DNA of 45,254 nucleotides from Gelatoporia subvermispora B (taxonomy: Eukaryota; Basidiomycota; Agaricomycetes; Polyporales; Gelatoporiaceae): the NCBI GenBank assembly GCA_000320605.2, contig KB445798.1:135943-181196 (forward strand), given 5' to 3'. Made by a program: the position numbers and the translations under genes. The number at the start of each line of letters is the position of its first letter. The stretch's first letter is position 1. Of the stretch, positions 19,201 through 28,169 are shown in pieces. A model generated the notes under the pieces. It did not search any database, was not told where the DNA came from, and worked only from the letters and a program-made list of their open reading frames with translations.

Positions 19201-21935
19201 ACAATGTGCCTTTACTCGATGCCGACACTGCTTTCTCTGTGAGCCATGAGGTTCCTCAAGATACGGATGAGGAGTGGCCAGCAGTACAAACTCCTGAGGA
19301 GGAACTGGAGGCTGTTGCGACCCCGCAACTCGTTCCGTTAATTGCGCTGGGTAACCCAGGTTTGGATCTGCCGTCTGGGATACAGGGCAAATACGGAATG
19401 GACCCTTTCTTCAAATTGATTCAGGACAATCCTTCTCACTACAAGAATTTTGAGTGCCACGAGGGGCTGGTCTACTTGAAGGACCTGGAACGTCGCATCC
19501 TATGTATCCCGGATGTCCTTATTGGGTCGCGTCGTGCTCGTGAGATTGTTATTTCACATGCGCATTCCATCTTGGCACATCTCGGAGCCAAAAAGACATT
19601 GTATTACTTAAAGGATAATGTCTGGTGGAAAGACATGGTCGCGGACGTACGAGCTTATTGTGAGTCATGTGCAGTGTGTGCGACAACTAAGTCCTCAAAT
19701 CAGAAGCCGTATGGACTCCTCCGACCTCTTCCTGTACCAGGATCTCCCTGGGAAGTTGTCGGTATTGATTTCGTGGGACCTCTGCCAGAATCAAAGACAA
19801 GGCAAGGTACATTTGACATGGTCACCGTGGTGATTGACCATTTTAGTGGTATGGTCCATCTAGTGCCCTCAAGACAGACATATCGAGCGAAAGACGTAGC
19901 GGAGCTGGTGTTTGAGCATGTCTACAAGTTGCATGGTCTACCGCTTGCTATTGTCAGTGACCGGGACTCGCTGTTCACTAGTATTTTCTGGGACCGGTTA
20001 CATAAGCTCATTGGGGTGCAGCTGCGAATGTCCTCCGCATATCATCCTCAGTCGGATGGCTTGACGGAACGGTCTCACCGTACATCTGAACAGATGCTTC
20101 GTCAGTGTATCGCGCCCAATCAACGTGACTGGGCGACTAAATTACCCGCGATTGAGTTCGCAATGAACTCTGCCCGCTCGGAGACAACAGGTTTCAGCCC
20201 GTTCTTTCTGAACTCGGGACGAATGCCACGACCCATGGTTTGGGATGCTCGTTCAGAGTACCCTGGGGTACGTGTATTTGCGCAGCGAATGAAAGACGCT
20301 ATTCTCGCTGCGCATGACTCCATTATCAACGCCCGTGTTAAGCAGGTTAAGCACGCAAATAAACGGCGTCGTGCTGTGCCATTCTCGGAGGGAGACTTGG
20401 TTTATCTGTCTACACAGAATCTCCGCCTTCCAAAGAACCGGGCTCGGAAGCTTGCACCAAAGTTCCTTGGGCCATTTCGGATTCTCAAAGACTATGGTAA
20501 CGAGACATTCAAATTGGATCTCCCCACGGAGCTCCGGCAGAAGGGGATACACCCCAATTTTCACGCCTCGCTCCTCCGAATCCATCACCCAAATGATGAC
20601 CGTCGTTTTCCCGGTCGACAATTCACGCAGCTAACTGGATTTGGTGATAGCTCAGAAGAGTGGGCTGTGGATAAGATCGTATCGCACGCAGGATCAGGCA
20701 CAAATAGTCTGTTTGAGGTACGATGGAAGGCGGGTGACACCGCATGGAGGGCGTATCAGGAAATCGCGCACTTGGAGTGCTTGCGATCGTATCTGGAGGC
20801 GTTTGGCATTAATTCGATCACACAGTTACCGGTCGGAACTGGCACGCCCCCGGAGGACCCACAGATACACGTTGGTGCTATGACATTGGTCCCGAGCGAC
20901 ATATATAAAGGGCGTGGGGAGCAAGGACACCGCTGGAGTTCTGCGCGCAGCCTTCGCTTCACTATGCCTACCACCGCTTGGACACCCGCTCATCTTCGTA
21001 GTTTTGAAGCATATGCTACTGGCATTCGACGTGGCGACCGTGACTTGGTTGGCGATCAGCCTGTTCGCGCACCATCAGGCTACGTCGATTGGGTCAGAGA
21101 ACAGTACCTTGGTTCCGCGCGAGGACAAGAGCTCCCTCCGTTCCCTCCCTACTATACTGGCGACATTCCGCACCGCGGCATCCCGGTTCCCGAAGGACGC
21201 CGCCTGGAGGACAAGGTTGGAGATGCCTATTTGGGTCTCACGGAACGCCTGTTTGGGGCCTTCATGAATTCGCCATTCTTGGCTGGCCGGTCGTCCGCTC
21301 GGGGTAGGGGCTTCACGCGCTCTCGAGGACGCGGACGGTCTAGTTTCCCATACCGTGGGCCACCCCACCGTACGGAGGACGACATATACATCCCCTCCTA
21401 CAGTAGGCGCAGTGAGCGTCATCGCGCTAGGGACGACGCTCCCCCTCGCTACCGCGAGTCCCACAATCACCGCTCACATCCCCACCGTTCATGCGACGGA
21501 CCTGTGCCACGCGAGGCTCGTCAGGAGGATTCCGAGGATGTTGATATGGCGGACGCAGTGGAGGACGAACCTCATCCTGTCCATAACCCGGAAGTCCGGC
21601 CGGAGGAATTGCTTCAGGTGATGAGGGAGCAGTTTGGCAACGACCTGGTTCTTCGTGTCGCGGCGCGGGCCCTTGAAGAGGAACCGCAGAGCGCCACCAG
21701 GGAGACCGAACTTCAGGCTGAGGTGACTTCGCGAGAGTCACCTGCGGAGTCCTGTGCATCTGGCTCTCGCACCTCAACTCCATCCTCAGTTCACGAACTC
21801 GCCTCGGCCCTGGAGACTCAGTTGCGTACGACGGTGGAGGAGGCCGAGGATAGTGACGCAGCCGGTGAACCGGACCCGGATGTGGCAGTGCCTGGGGGCG
21901 CTGCTTCCAACGACGCGTTGAACGCGTCTGCTTGA
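13218..21935 (+). CDS. Gag-Pol polyprotein of the Ty3-type element (2,905 aa, single frame)
   Basis: Domains in order: a long low-complexity N-terminal region with an 11-residue tandem repeat (residues about 107-190); a retrotransposon-gag capsid-like domain (about 672-835); a CCHC zinc knuckle CFDCAEVGHLSKDC (928-941); an acidic Ser/Asp-rich linker; an aspartic protease (ALIDSGS, Asp1311); reverse transcriptase (motif A Asp1567 in LMDSKEAFEQIRV; YLDD 1629-1632); RNase H (VTDASLTGASG, Asp1783, to about 1894); an integrase zinc finger (His2114 region, CESCAVC near 2147); an integrase core with Asp2184, Asp2248 and Glu2284 (D-63-D-35-E); and a chromodomain-like module (EEWAVDKIVSHAG to about 2528). 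About 375 more residues follow, including an Arg-Gly-rich stretch and an acidic tail. All visible catalytic residues are present. Gag and Pol are fused without a frameshift or stop, so cleavage by the protease must set their ratio. Confidence 0.95.
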   Translation: MPTRRGTEFRMDSKSNRDEMDATLGTSTGNAVALEQTTGESSVSDLSALTSVGTGESPADLVIERPATPVSQMDKIPRSRSFADVVRSPRDLLRAVAKADSRSRLANTDVVESSRSRLNTDVGDDRSLSQEDVGEGRSLVNEDVGEARSLANEVVGEARSLINEDVGDDGSLFPKDVNTEERSLSHKDAAVVSPKDTMGSPPAGNSVDGQDEITSNQLPGPEGPGTTESGPAEGSVTFASRDSLSLEGAPNELSDGFQPARKTVPVVSSISNYQNKNTDRKYFSDWFDRSDDNDEEFISAQRGLSQRWADMVDDDDQNDIGEIPAGWQKPATPRSGSPVISTGVPKLADLWDEVMTLLSPEAREVLKKRAQQMAKIIIKTPDTSEASPEPGGSPIQGSMETVLPSIPELTEHPAENNSDSDGLAGRIPAALKGKGRMGSVMKAKQPEKPISSLEESQETLSRPIQVKLDEEIAQHLHEQLNGPMNDLYVGQFTPEQPETRGLKQDVKPAYLDLSGNWKAYQPKESRVPQSIASIVHAIPCAASTTGLPARKKNPTKLKVHTSRATKDRVPRASSQLPRDSVLRDFLDPSESDPSSNSSDSNSEQSGSAGSGPGSESESTVSDWSSIGSEPSEVESDDSRGTRQRKKTARKQWKKKLLALRLEQSTAKPDPPFVYTGEPNYETFQKWVLEAKDWLRLSYIRRQNRVARLKKYLSGRAFTFYMRDVARKPHEWTLTKFLDSLFNHCFPTNFREIQRTRYRAYKQNGHPIRDYQRGLERLAQSVGRIRHRDFILQFWEGADRRMRAHWAREGLSGERSSLTKLVSYAERYENGLAMEKIELGRSERTPEKPYLKSSQLEGVKRENYSQSGRPRPDGPPGDSHTKSRSSGTEFRSKSTRPKEQTSQTHTASHGHKTKLTPAQKQEYRAQGKCFDCAEVGHLSKDCPRRNSARPGASLRAVTVDFEEVERLRALRDADTLGLMAVTFGSFSNTTTWGDSSGNPDSRSVTITHILAQLHSLVPFVFDDHNDPDNSPFATDRFSVLPHGDTDFLIVDSHLDDMVVLRQSDLADAGFDFAGWLFTEKCNYTGSGDIEHPSRVPPPGYFHLIEPDAGNPEEEEAFNEMFQHIRDILLMGIPYSFDSNEEDDLSDVYCPDRFDIERNARRNILITDHLVRQQYSLPLHMAMDPELDLQDWLERSYLRVSRARAALDSSEGENFDTDDDSDSSCSSSSSSEGDEDHGETVLAAVSMVQNKELSTESMVLSVAGVSNRKASDTAPARAIDRTAAKVKDFPRLLPKPIVVRVHIDGAPVRALIDSGSLADFMSTSLVDQLKLTTDVLAKPLPVQLAVAGSRSKVNHSVSVKFEYQEITESRRFDVINLDNYDLILGTPFIFQHKVLLGLNPSRVIVGSNVSLPIQGDQATTLSSLTVDIYDDRIATLRAQLVDYAADICKNALETPLPPLRDINHTIPLIDENKIYSWRPSRCPEALKPLWREKREAYCRTGRWEFRSGVNAMPMLMLKKPDKGDGILRMRSAVDCRERNANTRKLASPLPDIEGILRNAAAKRYRSLMDSKEAFEQIRVEPEHVSRTLFNTPDGTMVSHVMQMGDCNGPATYQALMNHIFAQHLGVFMDVYLDDVIIYSDTAEDHVRHVKLVINILRREHFFLSAHKLHFFAKELKILGHIIDDNGIAMDPEKVDRVAHWKPPTTRELLMGFLGAVGFLAPDCEGIRIPMGHLARLTGTKIPWRWGPSEQRAFDEVKSIVQRHREHHRVTIDYSPESPPINLVTDASLTGASGVLSQGVDVSSARIVAFWSGKFNSAQQNYPVHEQELLAIVESMKRFRDQLHGVRFRVLTDHKGLEYILTQRKLSPRQVRWLEVVSEFDFEIVHIPGKENVVADALSRMYSNDAQGTVRALSEFVQTDRDQPARLIHAVAQSISRPLFVGALATASSPPGLGKVTSRKAPRVHLVVRDPSSGAIVSSGGRRVNEEVRVPAQTTSSDNVPLLDADTAFSVSHEVPQDTDEEWPAVQTPEEELEAVATPQLVPLIALGNPGLDLPSGIQGKYGMDPFFKLIQDNPSHYKNFECHEGLVYLKDLERRILCIPDVLIGSRRAREIVISHAHSILAHLGAKKTLYYLKDNVWWKDMVADVRAYCESCAVCATTKSSNQKPYGLLRPLPVPGSPWEVVGIDFVGPLPESKTRQGTFDMVTVVIDHFSGMVHLVPSRQTYRAKDVAELVFEHVYKLHGLPLAIVSDRDSLFTSIFWDRLHKLIGVQLRMSSAYHPQSDGLTERSHRTSEQMLRQCIAPNQRDWATKLPAIEFAMNSARSETTGFSPFFLNSGRMPRPMVWDARSEYPGVRVFAQRMKDAILAAHDSIINARVKQVKHANKRRRAVPFSEGDLVYLSTQNLRLPKNRARKLAPKFLGPFRILKDYGNETFKLDLPTELRQKGIHPNFHASLLRIHHPNDDRRFPGRQFTQLTGFGDSSEEWAVDKIVSHAGSGTNSLFEVRWKAGDTAWRAYQEIAHLECLRSYLEAFGINSITQLPVGTGTPPEDPQIHVGAMTLVPSDIYKGRGEQGHRWSSARSLRFTMPTTAWTPAHLRSFEAYATGIRRGDRDLVGDQPVRAPSGYVDWVREQYLGSARGQELPPFPPYYTGDIPHRGIPVPEGRRLEDKVGDAYLGLTERLFGAFMNSPFLAGRSSARGRGFTRSRGRGRSSFPYRGPPHRTEDDIYIPSYSRRSERHRARDDAPPRYRESHNHRSHPHRSCDGPVPREARQEDSEDVDMADAVEDEPHPVHNPEVRPEELLQVMREQFGNDLVLRVAARALEEEPQSATRETELQAEVTSRESPAESCASGSRTSTPSSVHELASALETQLRTTVEEAEDSDAAGEPDPDVAVPGGAASNDALNASA
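13535..13785 (+). repeat. 33-base tandem repeat in the gag N-terminus
   Basis: Units encode EDVGEARSLxN or close variants, 11 codons each. At least five clear copies lie between about 13576 and 13740, with degenerate copies on both sides (TDVVESSRSRL before, KDVNTEERSLS after). The frame is kept throughout. Confidence 0.85.
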
Positions 21936-21977
21936 CTTTCGACTTGGTACGTGCGCAGTTTCTCGCAGCCTCGTAAC

Positions 21978-21991
21978 TGCGGGAGGGCGTA
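21978..21991 (+). promoter_or_regulatory. Candidate polypurine tract
   Basis: GCGGGAGGGCG lies directly before the 3' LTR start at 21992. This is where the plus-strand primer of an LTR element is expected. Confidence 0.55.
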
Positions 21992-22287
21992 TGTGACGAT
22001 CACGCGTTCTGTCCTGGAGACTGACCGCGCGCTTACACAGATTTGCCGTGACGAGACCTACAATGAGGCCTCGTCAGCAACCGTTCCTGGATTCTGACAC
22101 AGCACATCGATGGTGCTGATTTCGTAGATAGCGACTCACCGTAGTATTTAGGTAGCTAGAGCTCCCCATGTACAGCAGAGTCGCTTTTCCCCCGTTCGAA
22201 TCGAGTGTTTACGCAGGTTCTGAGCTGGCGTGACGAGTGACTTTCTTGTGACGCGACTTCTCTGACCATTCAGAGCCCGACGTTACA
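21992..22287 (+). repeat. 3' LTR
   Basis: 296 bases, TGTGACG...CGTTACA, same as the 5' LTR by direct reading. It is followed by the target duplication GCAGC (22288-22292). Confidence 0.95.
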
Positions 22288-22425
22288 GCAGCCACCACGT
22301 ACCATTCCGGTACACGCAGCGCTGTCCCCGACGCTGACAATCCCTGATACCGCTGGCATCATTAGTCCCTCCTTTCTTATCTTCTTGTACATCTGATCTT
22401 CTGGGATCTGGGAGGTTGAAGCAGA

Positions 22426-24438
22426 ATGTTCGCCAACCAGCAGCCATGGTCGTCCAACGTGAAGCCGTTGGACGTCCTCATCGTCCGGGCGTGTAACCCC
22501 GCTATGCCGGAGCCCAACTATGCACTGCATCTCGAGGTTGCAGAATATGTCAATAAGAAGAAGGCAAACACGTATGATGTATCCTTCTTCTCCATGAGCA
22601 TGCAATCTGACAAGCATCGTCGGCTACCAGACCACGAGAGGCAGCAATGCTCATTGCCCGCCTCGTGAATCACCGGAATCCCCACATCGCCATGCTCGCC
22701 CTCGCCCTCTTAGAGACTCTCGTCCAGTCCTGTGGATATGCCTTCCACCTCCAAATTGCCACGAAAGAATTCCTGAACGAGCTGGTCCGACGATTCCCAG
22801 AGCGCCCGCCTCCCTTCCCCAACCCGGTCATGTCGCGCATCCTTGAACTCATACACCACTGGAAGGAGACTATCTGCGTGGAGTCGAAGTGGAAGGAGGA
22901 CCTGGGCAATATCCGGGATATGCACCGGCTACTGATGTTCAAGGGATATCGATTCCGGGACATGGCTCGCCCACCAGCACCTCCCTCGGTTTCGGTGAGT
23001 CCCCTTCGCGCTGAATACACCCATCCCTACAGGAGCGGAAAATGCGACGTTGCGGCCCCGCTTGACCATAGAAGCTGGGTATTCGCCATGCCTTTGCTTT
23101 GGTCTCCCGCGCTCCCCACATGTGCCCGTCTCATTCGTTCATTACTCACCTAACCGTCTGCTCTAGAACCTGAAGACCGCCGAGGAACTTGAGGCAGAAG
23201 ACCGCGAAGCTCAAGAAGCGAAGCTGCAAGAGCTTATTCGACGCGGAACACCGCGAGATCTTGAGGCCGCGCAACAGCTGATGAAGAGCCTCGCCGGTGC
23301 GAATCCCGAGGCAAAACCGGACTACCGCACACAAGCGTTGAACGAACTAAACAAACTGGAGAACCAGGTCATCCTGCTGAACCAGCTACTCGACAACGTT
23401 GACACGTCGAAACCGGAGAAGTTCGTAGAGGGCGACGCATACGATGTGAGAGTACTTGCATTCGAGTGATGACTATATTTTGACCGCCCGCGGTGCTTGA
23501 TCGTATAGCAAGTAGCTAAGATTCTCATGGCTGCAAGGCCTAAGATCCAAGGGTGGATATCAAATGCCGAAACGGAAGATACAGAGTCTCTAGGTTCGCC
23601 AGCACGTTCCTAGTCAATTTTTGGCATTGAAGTACTGACTACTTACAACGGGCACGCAGACACTTTCCTACAGATCAATGACCAGATCAACACCGTGGTG
23701 GAACGTTATGAAGCATTCAAGAAAGGCGACTACGCAGCTGCCTCCAACCCCATCCCACTCGAGCTCGGCGGGGGTGCGAAGAACGATCTTTCACTCATCG
23801 ACTTCGACGACTCGGCGCCGTCAACCTCAAACGGCAGCACTTCAGGCGGTGCGGTCAGCTCATCCGGCGTGGACGAGCTCTTCAGCCTCTTCGCGCCATC
23901 CACAAACCCCGGTCCATCACAGCCGACAACACAGCCCGTCGGGCTGGGGAGCATGCACGCGCCGTCGATGGGTTCCTTCCAGACACAGCCCACAGGTGGC
24001 AGCTCGTTCTTCTCGTCCACATATTCTTCCCCCGCACAGACGCAGTCTACGACCCCGGGATACCCCTCCGGCACCATATCACCCGCGTCGTTGAACAGTG
24101 CGCCACGGCACGGCGCGGTGTCACCCTCGCAAGGTCCCATCCGCCTTGGCACCCCGCATATCCAGGGTGCAATATCGCCGCAGCCGGCGACGCAGAGTCT
24201 TTTTGCGGGCGGGAGCGCCCAGCAGCCGATGCAGCCGCAATATGGCGCTCAGCAGCTCCATCCGCAGTATACAAGCCAGCACCAGCAGCCGCAGATGCAA
24301 GCACAGTGGGCCCCGCAGCAGCCCGTGCAGGTACAGGTTACTCAGCCGCAGCAACAGCCGCAAGGACAGCGGCCGGCCGCGAGCGCAGGGCAGGCGCAAG
24401 GGAAGGACCCGTTCGCGGACTTGGTCGGGCTGTTCTAG
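22426..24438 (+). CDS. VHS-GAT domain protein, GGA-like clathrin adaptor
   Basis: Exons 22426-22571, 22631-22994, 23167-23445, 23509-23593 and 23660-24438 give 550 residues with consistent phases. A VHS domain fills about residues 8-150 (VLIVRACNP, then LIARLVNHRNPHIAMLALALLE, split here by an intron). A GAT-type helical bundle follows at about 190-310 (LNKLENQVILLNQLLDNV, then FLQINDQINTVVERYEAFKK). The rest is a Ser/Pro/Gln-rich unstructured tail with LIDFDD, DELFSLF and a terminal DPFADLVGLF. Such short acidic or DPF-like motifs usually bind clathrin or adaptor ears. Proteins of this build sort ubiquitinated or mannose-receptor-type cargo at the trans-Golgi and endosomes. A GAE ear domain is not evident, so it is GGA-like rather than a full GGA. 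The LTR retrotransposon ends 138 bases upstream of the ATG. Confidence 0.85.
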
Positions 24439-24797
24439 AGCAGGTGGGGTGCTAGTGCGCAAAACGGACTTGCATGGAACGCTGGATGTAGTTTAGTGAA
24501 GTGCTGATGGTCGCTCCTGTATTGTATGCGGTAGCGTGGCCCTAGTCCTAGGTTGGACCGCAGGGAAGAGTCTTCTTGATTGCGTGCTGTTCGTTGTCCG
24601 TTGCGAACACGGGTAGCAGCTGTCGGTCAGCATGAAGTGGTATCTTTCATTGGTGTAGTACACTGTCGCCCCTGCCCCGCCTCCGATGTTATGGCCAGAG
24701 GCCAGCACGTGCGGGTGTACCGCGTGCGGCCTAGGGTTTGATCTAGTATATACATGCTCACTCTGCGAGTGTCCGATCCGTTCATTCCAGCGAGGGT
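24439..24797. other. Intergenic between two convergent genes
   Basis: About 360 bases holding the 3' ends of the VHS-GAT gene (+) and the V-ATPase gene (-). No further gene seen. Confidence 0.6.
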
Positions 24798-25761
24798 TTA
24801 TGTGAAGAATTTGCGGTTCTCGTTCGCCCCGAAGAGGTCGTACCTGATCTCTGGGAGCATCTGGGGGAGCATCAGCACAGTGTACGCGTATAACACAGAT
24901 GTGGAGTGTGAGGACGTACCCTGTCCTCAAGCAGTCGCAGACGCTCATCCAGCGTGTTGTCGATCGTGATGCGCTCGGTCCCGCTCACGAGCTTGATGCC
25001 TCCGGCGCTGTGTTTCGGATGTCAGAGTGGCCAGTTTGCTAACTCAATGTCCGGGGCCACGCACATATTGTCACTCAATGTCTCCTTCACGGTCACGCTG
25101 ACCTTGAGCCCGCTAATCTCGTTGTATTGCTTCGCAGCGCCGTCAGCCGCTTGCTTGACGACCTCCGCGTCCGTAGGCCGCGCGTGCACGGTGACGTCCG
25201 CCTCGAGCAGCGACAGGAAGCCCTGCACGAGCGCGCCTTCGAGGAACTGCACGTAGCGGCCCTCGTCCTGCGCGAGCTCGATCAGCTGTGCGCGCGTCGT
25301 CGCGAAGAGGTCCTGCAGGTGCTCCTCGCGTTGCTGGAGCAGCTTTAGGCGCGACTTGTTGGTGAGCGTAGACTGCGCGCTGCAAGATGTGAGGATATGT
25401 CTGGGAGTGGACTAAAGTTGGCGTACATCTTCTGAGCGACCTCGGCGCCCTTGCGCTTCTTGTCGTACTGCGAATCGATCGCCTGCTGCTCTTGCTTGAC
25501 GAGCTTTGCCTGCAGCCCGGTGAACCGTAATGAGCACTATTCACCACTAGCTGTCTTTGGTACAATGCACCTTCTCAATCGCGAACTCTTCGTCCGCCTT
25601 GACCTTGATCTCGCGTGCCTTCTCCATCGCCTCCTGCCTGATGAATGCGACCTATGTTGCTGCATGTCAGAGCTAATATTGGTGCACTGTTGCGCGCCCC
25701 GCACCATCTTGTTCATCTCGCTGACGACCTCATCGTCATTCAAGGGTCGCGTCGCCGACAT
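24798..25761 (-). CDS. VMA4: V-type proton ATPase subunit E
   Basis: Minus-strand exons 25761-25705, 25651-25571, 25509-25427, 25379-25065, 25007-24920 and 24860-24798 give 228 residues, the normal length of the family. The start MSATRPLNDDEVVSEMNKM matches the conserved N-terminus. Further landmarks are VAFIRQEAMEKAREI, AQSTLTNKSRL, QDEGRYVQFLEG, the C-terminal GGIKLVSGTERITIDNTLD with ERLRLLEDR, and MLPEIRYDLFG at the end. Subunit E forms, with subunit G, the peripheral stalks that hold the V1 catalytic ring against the Vo rotor, so it is needed to acidify vacuoles and endosomes. An upstream in-frame ATG (25788) would add nine residues, but the family start favours 25761. The gene faces the VHS-GAT gene. 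No defect was seen. Confidence 0.95.
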
Positions 25762-26249
25762 GATTGCTGCGTTGAATGGACTGGACAAGACAAGTTACTG
25801 GGCAGTCGACCTCAAGTCGACGAGAGGGGAGGCGCCAAGTCGGGTGACGTCTCAGGCGCCTGTTCGGGCGCTCCGCCTTGAGGAGGAGGCGCGCCTGTTC
25901 GAGGGGTTCGCGCTTCCTTCTCGCTGTAAACCTGTCAGTCGTAAGACGGTCTTCTGTTTTTCGAAGATATCCTACTGAAAGTTACGTTCAATGCAATATC
26001 TACAGCGTCATATAGCATCTATGCTGTCCATTAGACAAGGACCTATCTCGCGGAAACAATAATATCGCAACAAGTCACATTTGCCGCAGAGTGAGCCTTG
26101 ATCCCGTTAGTAGGCTCATAAACCAACAATTGCCCAGTAATACGGCCGCCTCTATCCGCCTCTTGTTGAGCCCGCAAATAAGTAACCTGTCGATACTGCC
26201 TATTGATATGGGTGCGGTTCTCGAATCGCCGGGCCTGCTCTGTCACATC
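25762..26249. other. Intergenic, promoter region of VMA4
   Basis: No recognised gene. A 67-codon minus-strand open frame (26043-26246) has protein-like composition but no motif I know. It is left uncalled. Confidence 0.4.
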
Positions 26250-27660
26250 TTCACGTAGGTAGTTTCGCCTAAATCAAAGTTCAGTACGAATCATGTACCG
26301 GACCTGGCTGGAAAGGTGATGGTTTTCACAGGTTGTGATTCTGAGGCATATCGGCTTTCCAACGCTGGCTGCCTAACAATGTACAGGCGGAACCCCCGGT
26401 ATTGGCAGAGAGACCATTTAGGTAGGTGTGGTTATACCTTGCTAATAAGTTATGCATGTCGACGTTAGCACAGGCACTTTGAGAACATGGTGCTAAAGTC
26501 TATTTGGCTTGCAGGAGCCATCTAAAGGCTGAGATAGTCATCAGAGAACTCGAAGAACGGACGGGAAGGAAGGCTATCTTCTTGGGAGTTGACTTGTCTA
26601 ATCTCACAAGGATTAAGAAGCCCGCGGACGAGTCTCGCAGGTGCGTCGGCCATCGATCTACGCGGATCATTAGGAATGATCTGAGCACTATGACCTATAG
26701 CAAGGAGAAAGACTTCCACGTTTTATCCAATAATGCGTACGTTCCATGTCGTTGCCGTGGGGCGTAGCAATGATTTGAACCGTTGGAGCTAGGGGCGTCA
26801 TGTGGCCACCTATCGATTGACTCACGGAGAACGGTTTCGATATGCAGTCCGGGACGAACGTCCTTGGTACGTCCACTCAGCGCTAGTACGCTTTCAGCTA
26901 ACTCATCGTCGACGCCTCTCACAGGTCACTGGTACCTCACTGAACTCCTCATGCCAGCGTTACGTTCCGGCGCTAGGTCGTATGCGGACGGTCATGCTCG
27001 AATTGTGACGGCCTCCTCCTCGGACGCGTACTTCACCAGCGTCGACTGGGACTCGCTCCACGATAGTCCAGTACGTATTAAGATGAGCACTCACATGCTT
27101 TACAATCAGAGCAAATTCGTGAGTCACCTTCACTGTCGCCTGACGTGCGGAGCTCTGAGAACGAGATCTATCTCGTGCCAACTGAATGTGGTCGTAGCGC
27201 ACGAAACTGCCAAGCGCTATTGAAACACCGGCATCATCTCCGTCTCGGTCAATCCGGGTGAGCAGGACAGCCCGTCAATCCATCGTGAATGGTACCTCGA
27301 CGCAGTTCCGCGGTAGGGAAATTGAAGACAAATCTCTAGCGATACACAACACTTCTTCAACGCGGAGTACTTGTCTATACTCACCTACTACGTTGGTGCG
27401 TGTTTCTCGCTGCAAGTATTGTGAATGTAGAACCTCATTTGTTCCCCGCGTCGTATGGTGCGCTGACCCCGCTTTGGGGAGGCCTCATGCCAGAGCCTTT
27501 TGAATATTGTTGCGTTGTTCTCATGGGGTTACGCATGTACTGACTCTATCGCACTTTCTCTTTCCTTGGGCACGCCTTGGTAGGTTCCGTCCCGAAGCCT
27601 ATGACGACGCGGTTGGCAAGCGATTGTAGAAGTATGTTCAATATCATGTCAAGGATGAAT
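26250..27660 (+). pseudogene. Short-chain dehydrogenase pseudogene (paralogue of 30073-31550)
   Basis: A decayed copy of the SDR gene 3.8 kb downstream, recognisable exon by exon. It has PDLAGKVMVFTG then GGTPGIGRETI (the cofactor-binding Gly motif), ELEERTGRKAIFLGVDLSNL, DFHVLSNNA, WYLTELLMPALRSG with MLYNQSKF (the Tyr-X3-Lys motif kept), LNVVVAHETAKRY and finally FPWARLGRFRPEAYDDAVGKRL. Breaks include a stop right after GRETI (TAG, where the paralogue has Lys), a stop after AKRY, a stop within the GVM exon, a stop after GKRL, and a missing piece at the start of the third exon. Several splice sites are still visible. The gene cannot make a full enzyme. Confidence 0.8.
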
Positions 27661-28169
27661 GCTACACAGGAATGTGCGTGTTCTCCGTGAAGAGAATAAG
27701 CGACTATGACGATAAATCGAGTGCACTCTGGGGGTACCAATTGGGACCGGGAAAGGAGCTCTTGCGCAGGTTCTGCACGATGCTTCGCTATTATATATTC
27801 ATCCCAGACTCGTGTTTCACAATCTACGTTGTTTAACTAGCGACGTTGCCTAAGGTCTGGATGCCTTGAGTTTCGTCGGGAAGTATCTGGGCCTTTAACA
27901 CGATTAATATGAACCACGTATGGCAGGAGACGGCGAATGCCGAAAATGCTGTACAAGGTGACGTAACGCGATTTTCATTCGTCCGTCCGTTTTCGTTCGT
28001 AGCTTAGAGTCGTCATACGTCGGTCTGGACATTCACTGCGTCTACATTCTCATCGTGTTTTGTCGAAAGTCACGGTAATTGTTCAACTCTCGATATTGTC
28101 CGCGTCCTTCGCGGATCTCGAGGCCGCCAGCTGGACGTCGCGAGCATCGAGCCCTGGCGTACCCGCACG
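27661..28169. other. Intergenic, no gene recognised
   Basis: About 500 bases between the SDR pseudogene and the F-box-like gene. Nothing recognisable. Confidence 0.45.

Larger units (their letters stand above)
12816..22287 (+). mobile_element. Complete Ty3-type (chromodomain) LTR retrotransposon
   Basis: A 9,472-base element bounded by two 296-base direct LTRs. It is flanked by a 5-base target duplication, GCAGC, at 12811-12815 and 22288-22292. It contains one long frame with gag, protease, reverse transcriptase, RNase H, integrase and chromodomain in Ty3 order. Base-by-base reading found no difference between the LTRs, and the frame has no stop, so the insertion is recent and the element is possibly active. 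It lies between the fucosidase and the VHS-GAT gene, in the same orientation as both. Confidence 0.95.

Noticed and set aside
26043..26246. 67-codon minus-strand open frame before the SDR pseudogene
   Set aside because: Protein-like composition, but no recognised family and no flanking splice or start evidence.
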